DNA of 64,000 bases, taken from assembly GCA_004026145.2 (NCBI GenBank), contig CP034975.1:12489582-12553581 (forward strand). The letters are read 5' to 3'. This document shows positions 11,453 through 21,026 of this stretch, one piece after another. The first letter of the stretch is position 1. Every line of letters begins with the position of its first letter. The translations under genes were made by a program, and so were the position numbers. This stretch comes from Takifugu bimaculatus (Eukaryota; Chordata; Actinopteri; Tetraodontiformes; Tetraodontidae). The notes under the pieces were generated by a model. It was not told where the DNA came from. It saw nothing but the letters and a program-made list of their open reading frames with translations, and ran no database searches.

Positions 11453-12234
11453 TTACATTTTAGTGCTCGTTTCTTTCAAGGCCATGTCGTTACGTTTTCT
11501 TCCTGTCTCGTTGGCATCGTCATCGTCAATCTTGTCCGAGTTGCCGACGTAAAGCTTAACCATCTGATCGGGATCCACGTAGGTGTAGAAGTGAGCCATG
11601 ATGGAGAAGATGATGCAGACGCCCAACAGCAAGCAGGCGAACAGCAGGAACTCTATCCACTGCCACCAGAAATCACAATTAAGGAATAAGCTCGTCTAAA
11701 TACAACAGTAAAACTATCTCTGGCTCCATCTAGCGGCCAAAAGTTTATTGACCCGGAAATACATTGGGGGTGTCTTTGCTATCATAATTATTTTCAAATG
11801 TTGACTTAAAACAGGTTTTTAGACGTTCATGCATTTAGTTCATCTGTGTGCTGTCATACCTGTTCAAGCCCCGCCCCCTCTGCAACAATCAGCACAATGA
11901 CGTTGCCAAAGGCCACAGTCAGCAGCCAGCCGGCCTGCAGGACCGATTTCATGGTGGCTGGAGCCTGAACGACGGAAGAACCCACCGGAAATATCACAAC
12001 TCTGGTCTCACAACACCTCAAAGAACCACTGTTTTTTTAGAGTGTGTAGGGTGACGTGAGAGGTTCGAGGGAAGATTCCACCAGTTACCTGTGAGTAGGA
12101 GAACTCCAGGCCTGTGATGGAGAACATGACCTCTCCCGCAGTCATCAGAACGTACTGAGGGATCTGGAAGGCAACGTGGATGTCGTTGGCTTTCACGTCC
12201 TCCATCTTGTGGGGCACGACACTGTCCGCTTCCT

Positions 12235-12271
<37 letters not shown>

Positions 12272-14873
12272 TTGATATATATAACAGACCTTAACGTGAC
12301 GTCTTTAAACCTTTGGACTCTTCTTGACCTTAATGAGCATGACGGTGTAAGAAGCTCCGAAGTCCAGCAGGCCCAGGTCCAGAGGGGAACACGGTTTGGA
12401 CCCTAAGCTGCATTGGACCTCCGAGTATCTATAGAAGCATGATTATAGTGGGACACAGGGTAAATGGACTGGTTATAGTGGGACAGAGGGTAAGAGGACT
12501 GGTTATAGTGGGACACAGGGTAAATGGACTGGTTATAGTGGGACACAGAGGGTAAATGGACTGGTTATAGTGGGACACAGAGGGCAAATGGACTGGTTAT
12601 AGTGGGACAGAGGGTTAATGGACTGGTTATAGTGGGACAGAGGGTTAATGGACTGATTATAGTGGGACACAGGGTAAATGGACTGGTTATAGTGGGACAG
12701 AGAGGATTAACAGACTGGTTATAGTGGGACAGAGAGGATTAACAGACTGGTTATAGTGGGACAGAGGGTGAAAGGACTGGTTATAGTGGGACAGAGGGTG
12801 AAAGGACTGGTTTCTCCTGAGTTAACCACCACTCACCTGCTCCGTTCCACAGTCATGTTTGGTGACATCTGTCCAGGACCGACCTTGAAGGTCACGTCTC
12901 CAACAGTCAGGTCGATGACCTCCGGCAGAGTGTTGAAGAACCTACGAGCACCAGCGTTTATTCACTGTGAGCTGAGAACATCAGCTGTAGCTGGACGACC
13001 TACCTCAGTCGAGGGTTCCCGGTATCATTTTTCTTTATGAAGTCTTCAACCTGCACATCAAATCAAAGATTTCAACCAGTGATGTTTTTAAGCTTCTGCC
13101 CCTCATCCACCCCTCTGCCACCCCTCATCCACCCCTCCATCCACCCCTCCATCCACCCCTCCATCCACCCCTCTGCCACCCCTCCATCCACCCCTCTGCC
13201 ACCCCTCATCCACCCCTCTGCCACCCCTCCATCCACCCCTCCATCCACCCCTCATCCACCCCTCCATCCACCCCTCTCTGCCACCCCTCATCCACCCTCT
13301 GCCACCCCTCCATCCACCCCTCCATCCCTCCCCCCATCCCCCTCCATCCACCCCTCCATCCACCCCTCATCCACCCCTCTGCCACCCCTCCCCCCCTCTG
13401 CCACCCCTCCATCCACCCCTCTGCCACCCCTCCATCCACCCCTCCATCCACCCCTCATCCACCCTCTCCACCCCTCCATCCACCCCTCCATCCACCCCTC
13501 CATCCACCCCTCTCCACCTCTGCCACCCCTCCATCCACCCCTCCATCCACCCCTCATCCACCCCTCCATCCACCCCTCCATCCACCCCTCTGCCACCCCT
13601 CTGCCACCCCTCTGCCACCCCTCCATCCACCCCTCCATCCACCCCTCATCCACCCCTCCATCCACCCCCTCCATCCACCCCTCTGCCACCCCTCTGCCAC
13701 CCCTCTGCCACCCCTCCATCCACCCCTCTGCCACCCCTCCGCCACCCCTCCATCCACCCCTCTGCCACCCCTCTGCCACCCCTCTGCCACCCCTCCATCC
13801 ACCCCTCATCCACCCCTCCATCCACCCCTCTGCCACCCCTCTGCCACCCCCTCTGCCACCCCTCCGCCACCCCTCCATCCACCCCTCCATCCACCCCTCT
13901 GCCCACCCCTCTGCCACCCCTCTGCCACCCCTCTGCCACCCCTCCGCCACCCCTCCATCCACCCGTCCCCAGGTTGTTGTCACTCACCAGTTTGCACCTG
14001 AGGGCAGCAGCCTCAGAGGTCAGGATGAGGCTGTAGGACTTCTTCTCGTAGACCATGTGGTTACAGTCTGAGCTTTTACCCTGAAAGGTGGTATTGATGT
14101 ACAGGATCTTGCTGGAGGCCTGCAGCTGAACCATCTCATACCTGGGGGGGTCCTGTCAGAGGACACACCTGTGTCATCCATCTGAACGAGCGGAGGGCAT
14201 AAATGTGGCCTCCTGGAACTTGTGATGAAACTAAAGACAGCAGCTAAAAGCCTGCGAGCGGCCTTGTTCCCTCTACCTCCAGGTAATGGAGCGGCTCTGG
14301 GAAGCAGGTCGCTGTCCCTGATCGTCACGGCGACGTCGCTTCCGGCCAGGTTGTAAATCTGCATGTGACAGTTTTCTGCCGGCGGCGGTTCCACCACCGT
14401 TTTCTGACAGAAGGAAGAAAAGCAGAGAACTGACAATGACTTTTTAGGCACTTAAAGCCTAAACCTCAGACCCCGCGTGCGCCTGTGATGCTATGAAAGC
14501 AATATTTTAGCTTAATGATTTACAGGGTTGCTTCATTAACTTCACATGTTTGACAGGGACACAGAGAGTAAAAGCCACTAAAGCACATTTCTCCTTAAGC
14601 AACAACCCACCTGTCAGAAAAGGGAAATAAGCCAACCCAACCAGAACTTTAGGGAACGTCAGTGTTGATTTCTACGTACCACAACGTTAATTTCCACCAG
14701 TGTAGCTGCTCCGAACGCCAAAGCTGCAAAGATCATCCCCATGGCCATTTTCCTCAAAGGCCTGAAGATCAGAAAGTTGACGCTTACACGTCTTTAAATC
14801 GTGCTCAAATATTTGCTTTTTCTGTTTTAAAGGAGAAATCTAATAATCTAGGAGGACACTGCACATTAACAGT

Positions 14874-14970
<97 letters not shown>

Positions 14971-17900
14971 CTTTCAATGTTTATTGTTCACTAAGGTGAT
15001 TTTACGGGAAGCACGTGGGCCATTTTACCAGTTTAAGACAGTTTTAAATGTTTATTTCTGCCATAAAGAGGGAGGCGTCTTCAAAAACACCTTGTTACTC
15101 ACGTTATTTTGATTCTGCAAAGCCCAACCAGTGGGTATATTATGAGGTCAAAGATGGGCACGAAGACAAGGATCAGCAGAGCGTTCAGCATCTGCGGAGG
15201 CAAAAAAAAATCCCCTTTAATGGACTCTATAAAAACCGGCCAAAACTCATAAAGGCATAAAGGTCAGAGCTGTTTTGCCTCTATGTTTCAGAGCAGAGAG
15301 GATGTTGCAACAGTCGAGGTGCGTTCAAGAACAGGTTCAATGGAAACAATACAAAGTTCGACTTGTTAGCATCAACACTAAGATGACGGAATAATCAAGT
15401 AAGTGACCAAAAGAACCCAGGTTCAAGGCTGAATAGGAAGGTCCCTGTGGTGGTTCTTGTTCTGCCAGAGCTGGAGCTCATTTGGGGTCATTGCGTTATA
15501 AATAAAGTTGAGTTGAATTTACCTGAATCTGGTCAGGCTGGATACTGAAGGAATCTCCCTGTAACATGTGACAAAAGCCTTTTAAACATTAACCAAATCC
15601 ACGCAAGGCCATCTGCATCATAAACAAGTTTATCTACAGGAATAAAATCAGGCCGTGCCATGACGCCAGGAAACAAAGGAAGAATCTGTTTTGCAACGCT
15701 GACAGAACAGTAATTTAAATCCTAAAATCCTCCCAGCAACAACAGGAGTTCAAGCGATGTCATCGGTGTTTTGCAGATAAGACTCACAAAAGCCATGTTC
15801 ATCCTGGCGGCCTGGATCGTCCAGCGAGAACCCTGCAAATAAAGTCCAAAACTGTCAGTGCTGCCACGACCCAGCGAGCCCCCCAGAACCTGAACAGTCT
15901 CATACCTGCTGGTCAAAAAGGGCCCAGAACATTGGCAGAGGGATGTAGAGAAGCAGAACCCGCAGCACCATCTTAATCTCCTGGATCAGACACTTCTGTT
16001 GAGGCGCGGAAGCACAGCGGTTGAGCTGAAACCCAGCGAACGCAGCAGCTTCGGCCAACGAGACGACTTACCGAGTACTTCTCCTCAGCCCAGTCCAACC
16101 AGTGCTTCCTGTCTGGGTCGTGCTTTGATCTCCGCCAGCGGTTTTTGATGGCAAACTGCAAAAATGAAGCAAAGACTGAAAAAGCCTGCCGGCCCCCTCG
16201 GCGACCTCTGACCCCCACAGGAAGTCCACCTACCCCGATGCATCTGCAGACCTCCAGCAGGACGTTTCCCTCTGGAGGGTTCCTCTTGTACAGGCCGCTG
16301 CCGGAGATGAAGACGACTGCGGGGGGATTAGAGGTCGAGATTAAAGCTCTGAGGAGCTTCTCCTTCCTCCGTAGAGCTTCATAGAGCTCCACACCCAGAA
16401 GAACGGACTGGTTGTACTGGGAGAAAGGCTGAGCTGCTTGCGTCAGGCGCTTCTTATTCCATTTAATTGACTTTTATTTGATTTGCAGCTGGTGCCGCTG
16501 TGCAGTGTAAAGAAAGGCCACTCTGAGGTCGGGGCCACGCCGTCGACCCTGGAGCCATTACTGTCTCCTGGCCCAGGATCAGATCCGCCTGTGACGCTCC
16601 CAACGCGCCCACTGTTTGTTTTCCCTGCCAAGTGCTCGGCCGAGCATGAGTTCAGCTCGGATGGAGCTTCTCGCCCAGAGACGACCGGCGGTCAGGACCA
16701 GTGTGGAAGGATCCGGATCAACAGGAAAGGCGGGAGGACTCGGATCATCTTTGCCCCGGCGCTCTCAGCAAACACAACCCGATCAAACCCAGCCGGGCTC
16801 GTAACAAAGCAGCTCCAGGAAACTTCCCTCAGTGCCCGGAAAAAAAGGGTAAATTAAAAAAAAAGGAGTTACCGAGAGCCACGACCATCAGAGCTGCCGG
16901 AACGCCGAAAGCCAGAGCGTAGCAGTCGCCCCCGAAGCACTGCACGTCGCCTGGGGGAGCAGATCAGACACCCGTTAACGGGGCGGCGTGCTGCCGAGGG
17001 ACGTATTCGACCTCGGGGAGGGTGGACTCTCACCCCTCAGGATGGGAGTGATCAGCGTCGACAGGAGGCTCCCGGCGTTGATCGACATGTAGAAGATGGA
17101 GAAGAACTTCTGCCTCTCTTTGACCTGGAGGCAGAAAGGTCAAAGCCAGGGGTCACGCGGTTCAGTGGCGCGAGTCGGAGCCGCCGGTCGGAGCCCACTC
17201 ACGTTTTCCTCGTCGAACTGGTCGCCTCCGAAAGCAGAAACGCAGGGTTTGATCCCTCCGGTGCCGAAGGCGATGAGGATCAGCCCGATCATGGACAGGG
17301 CGCTGCAACGCACAGTCACGGTCAGGACGGAGGCGGCCCAAACGGAACCTTGAGCCGGACAGATGCGCACGGGAGGGAACGGAAACGTGGATTTACCCAC
17401 GCGGATATTCCGGGTCACTTACATGTGGACATCTGTGTTTCCCACTGTGGGAATGGCGCCGACGGATTTCACCACATGGCCGATGACGTAGATGATGGAC
17501 AGGTAGACGATGGTCCTGTGGGGGGCAGACGGCGGTTACTCAGAGACGCCGCGTCACTCGTCCCCGTCTCGCGGGTGCGATAACGCGTCGTCGCAGCATT
17601 AAGAGACGAGCGTCGGGCTCACTTGAATTTGCCCAGCCAGGAGTCGGCGATGACGGCTCCCAGGATGGGCGTGAAGTAGCAGAGGCTGCTGAACGCGTGG
17701 TAGACGGCCGTGGACAGGTCCTTGTCCCATTTCAGGTAGGTGAGGAAGTAGAGCGTCAGCACCGCTGTGGGGGGAACACACGGGGACAAGCTGTGACACA
17801 GGCAGGGGCGCCCAGGGACACATATCAAACATACCCAGGTGGCTGTTTTCAAAGGTCTGAAATCAAAGATGGATCAGAGACGCTGAATGGACAGAATTCA

Positions 17901-19196
17901 GAGGGGGGGATGAAGGACAGAGTGATGTCAGTGGGTACTGATGCTAAACAAGATGCTAAATTAGAGACAGGTGGACAGCAGAGAAGACAGAACACAGTGG
18001 ACATAAAGTGCTCACAGGTGCTAAAGCGGCTGTTAAATTAAATAGTGGGCTTATCAAACTTTTATCAAACTTTTATCAAACTTAGATCTTGATTGAGATT
18101 AGATGTGGCTCTCGTTGACATGCAGCCCCGGGACAGATTCTGAGTTTATGTTGTAGGTTTTTATGGGCTTTTAATTATTTACCCTTGGGGATCCTTCACG
18201 CACCTTTCATGCCATAGTAGGAGAAGCGCTCGCAGAACTCATTGACCACGATGAAGCAGATGCTGGTGGGGTAATTGGTTCCACAGAGTTTCTAAAAGAG
18301 GCAAAGTTAGTCACTTTATCCACACAAGACTGGAGATTACAGATCTATCACTTCCTCCTCCTCCTCCTCCTCATGACTCCTCCTCATCATCATCCTCATC
18401 ATCGACCTGTTGGTTCCAGGCTGAATCAGGCTGTTGCACCCTCCCTATGAGAAACCTGTGTGATCTAAGGCTCAAACTTATTAAATCTGCAAATGCTTAA
18501 AATAAGCGGTGATTAATGATTTGCCACAGAAAGTTTATTTGTGAAGGTGTTTTTTTACTGTTTCTTCGGGCTTTATCGTTATTTAAAAAGAGAGTTTTCC
18601 CTCTCATGTCTAAGAAATGCTGCTTAGCAGTGTTTGTGCCCCAGGACACCATCACCTGAATACTAATTTACCCCCCCACCCCCCCGTCCCACTACACCCA
18701 TCACAACCGGCCAATTTACCCCCCCCCCACCCCAGTAAAAGCACAGTTCTCCTTCACTATATAATAAACCAGTTTTAAAAGGCGCCAGCAGCAAACTACA
18801 GAAGGACGCGGAAGAACTCCCACAGTCCTCCACAAGTTGGACCGAGACCGGATGGATCCTGAGTCAGGAGTCAAGTACCCGCAGGTCCCGCAGGTCCCGC
18901 GGGCCCCGCAGCGCTTCTGCCGCCGATGCTTCGCATCCCGCTCAGAGCTGTAACAGTCCACGGACTCACGCACACGGAGACACCCCGCAGCGGCCACAAT
19001 GCGTGGCACGTTCTGCGGGATGAGACGAGTCCACGCGTCCGTGACACCCCCACAGCACGCACCGCGCAACCCCCGCGCAACAACAAACAAACAAACAGAC
19101 AAACAAACTTTTTTTTTACGGAAAAAGTTCTTTTGCGTTCGGAGGGATGTAAAGTGTGAGTTAGACAGCAGCTGAGCCGCTCCTCACCTTCGTCAT
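11453..19196 (-). CDS. slc15a2: Proton-coupled oligopeptide transporter PEPT2
   Basis: Plasma-membrane H+/di- and tripeptide symporter of the PTR2/POT family. There are 22 coding exons, listed in transcription order: 19196-19188, 18291-18204, 17764-17623, 17515-17423, 17302-17203, 17124-17034, 16950-16873, 16316-16234, 16155-16072, 15995-15906, 15832-15788, 15558-15523, 15191-15103, 14761-14680, 14403-14277, 14152-13988, 13050-13004, 12941-12837, 12428-12311, 12232-12089, 11964-11860, 11659-11453. The product is about 708 residues (human 729). Landmarks are NEFCERFSYYGMK, FGTGGIKPCVSAFGGDQF, FSIFYMSINAGSL, the LPMFWALFDQQGSRWT loop and VMFSITGLEFSYSQ. The large extracellular domain lies in exons 15-19. 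PEPT2 rather than PEPT1 is favoured by CGTNYP, the LLDFGA motif and linkage to eaf2. Exon 1 encodes only MTK, so the N-terminal tail is short. The exon 15/16 junction is one base out of frame at a run of seven G (14144-14150), probably an assembly error. Confidence 0.93.
12239..12270. repeat. (CA)n array abutting the slc15a2 exon 20 acceptor
   Basis: In the transcript this is a (UG)16-like tract ending a few bases before the TTACAG acceptor of exon 20 (exon starts at 12232), in place of an ordinary pyrimidine tract. Confidence 0.95.
12440..12815. repeat. Minisatellite of about 30 bp units, slc15a2 intron 18
   Basis: About 12-13 tandem copies of a 29-33 bp unit typified by GGTTATAGTGGGACACAGGG followed by TAAATGGACT. 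Copies differ by small substitutions (ACACAGGG/ACAGAGGG, TAAATGG/TTAATGG/TGAAAGG). It fills nearly all of the 408-bp intron between exons 18 and 19. Confidence 0.93.
13095..13967. repeat. Minisatellite of 11-12 bp units, slc15a2 intron 16
   Basis: About 870 bp of interleaved units CCCCTCCATCCA (12 bp), CCCCTCTGCCA and CCCCTCATCCA (11 bp each). It occupies over 90% of the intron between exons 16 and 17. The plus strand is almost pure C/T with A, so the slc15a2 pre-mRNA is G-rich (GGGGTGGATGGA). Long open frames on both strands (13037-14071 plus; 13288-13983 minus) are by-products of a repeat without stop codons. Confidence 0.95.
14875..14968. repeat. (GT)47 microsatellite, slc15a2 intron 13
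   Basis: An uninterrupted dinucleotide array of about 94 bp between exons 13 and 14, one of the two longest in the window. Confidence 0.95.
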
Positions 19197-19269
19197 GGTG
19201 CCGCTCCGCTGATCCAGCTCGGGTCTGAACGGGCGCGTCGGGGGCTGCAGAATGGCGAGAAAAGCCCGC

Positions 19270-19835
19270 CCCACTCCGAGATCTTCTCCCTCTCTCCCTC
19301 CCTTCCTCACACACTCACTCTCTCTCCCTCCCTTCCTCACACACTCCCTCTCTCTCCCTTCCTCACACACTCCCTCTCTCTCCCTTCCTTACACACTCCC
19401 TCTCCCTCCCTTCCTCACACTGTCCCTCTCTCTCCCTTCCTCGCTCACACACACACACACACTCTCCCTCTCTCTCCCTTCCTCGCTCACACACACACAC
19501 ACTCTCCCTCTCTCTCCCTTCCTCGCTCACACACACACACACACTCTCCCTCTCTCTCCCTTCCTCGCTCACACACACACACACTCTCCCTCTCGCTCCC
19601 TTCCTCGCTCACACACTCTATTTCTCTGAATCTGCCCCCTCTCCCCCCCTCTCTGACCCTCCCTCTCTCCCCCTCTCTGACCCTCCCTCTCTCCCCCCCT
19701 CTCTGACCCTCCCCCTCTCAGTCTCTCTCCCCCCTCCCCCCCCCCCCTCTGACCCTCCCTCTCTCCGACCCTCCCCCTCTCAGTCTCCCCCCCCCCCCCC
19801 CCGTCCCTCCCTCAGCTGTCTATAAAGTTAATCCT
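19270..19835. repeat. Polypyrimidine minisatellite upstream of slc15a2
   Basis: About 560 bp of C/T-rich plus-strand sequence. The first half is tandem units combining CTCTCCCTCTCTCTCCCTTC with CTCGCTCACACACACAC, about 25-50 bp per unit. The second half is CTGACCCTCCCTCTCTCC units with C homopolymers. It starts only about 75 bp upstream of the slc15a2 start codon, so it lies in or next to the promoter or 5' UTR. Such mirror-symmetric purine/pyrimidine tracts can form triplex DNA; effects here are inferred. Confidence 0.85.
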
Positions 19836-21026
19836 CCACCACACCAAGTGTCAATGTCAGCACAGACGTGCGTGTTTAGGTATGAAACGCGCGTCGGTTC
19901 CGGTTATGCGGGACAGACAGAGAAGTCCGAGCTGATTGGTGTGGGATCCAGTCTGAGTGGTCCAGACGAGTCAGGAGGTCAAAATGGACAGGATGACGTC
20001 TGATATCACGCGCATCGCGTGCGTGCGCGCGCGCGTGGTGACCTGGCCACGACTACTGTGACCCGAAGGAGCCGTTTCAAGAATCCCAGTGAGTTCATCG
20101 CCTCTCCTTAGTTCTATTGCGCCGCCTCGTCACCATGGAAACCGGATTTTAAAAAAAAAAAAAAAGATTAGATTTTCTGAAACATTTGAAATAAATAACT
20201 ATATATTAATATAATGTTAATGGAATTTTTGATACAACGCGGATTAATAAAGGCTCAATAAATGACCACACTTTTATAAATTGTAACAAACGTGCAATAA
20301 AAAAGGATTTTTACTTTTAACATTTATTGGAAAAAAAAATACATTTAGAAGTCATGTGCAAATATTAGATCAAAATATTGGTTTCAAAGAAGATTTTATA
20401 TTTACACTGTAATTAATGATAGATAGGAAGGTTCTGGTCTCTGTGCTTCCTGTCCTACCTGCTTATTACTGATTCACAGAAGAAGAACCAGTTGGCTAAA
20501 GAGAGCAGCGCTGAGGCATCAACCTGATCAACCCCAGGTGGATCAATCACACGGACGCTGGATCCAGGACATCTGCACCTTCATCCTGCTCATTTATTCC
20601 ACATTTATCAGACATCACAGCCAGATACGAACAGCAGACGTCTCATTAATGCCAGCTTAACAGAGCATTTGGCTCTTTATCTACAGGTCTGGAAGCCTCC
20701 TATCATACTACACACATGAGCTAATGAGGAGGGAATGTTCTGATGTTCCAGGAGACTGGTCGTAACCTTGTTACAAACTGTACGTACACACTCGTATCTG
20801 ACATCGATCAGCTGGAAAACAAAAGTTAAAGGCAGGGAGGGAACCATGGAGGACTATGAGACAAGAAGGAGCTTTCTGGACTCGTATTCGGACCCGCTTC
20901 CATGCACGACTGCAGCCTGTGTCAGCTGTGATTACAGCGGAGCGGCCTGGGTTGGTGGGATTCCATCAGCCTCTCTCCACGGCGCCCTGGCGACGGGCCG
21001 CAGGTGCCCCCTGATACTAGAGCGGC
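19836..21026. other. Intergenic slc15a2 5' / cyp27a 3' region
   Basis: No gene recognised. It includes a short alternating G/C run (about 20012-20036), an A15 stretch near 20151-20165 and AT-rich sequence at 20170-20420. The portion next to 21026 should contain the cyp27a 3' UTR. No minus-strand poly(A) signal was assigned with confidence. Confidence 0.45.

Noticed and set aside
13288..13983. 231-codon minus-strand Gly/Trp-rich open frame
   Set aside because: Same minisatellite read on the other strand, lying inside an intron with clear flanking splice sites.
13037..14071. 344-codon plus-strand open frame rich in Pro, His and Ser
   Set aside because: It is generated by the 11-12 bp minisatellite in slc15a2 intron 16 and overlaps real exons on the other strand.
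19252..19629. 125-codon open frame of Leu-Pro-Ser-His repeats
   Set aside because: Translation of the CT/CA minisatellite upstream of slc15a2.
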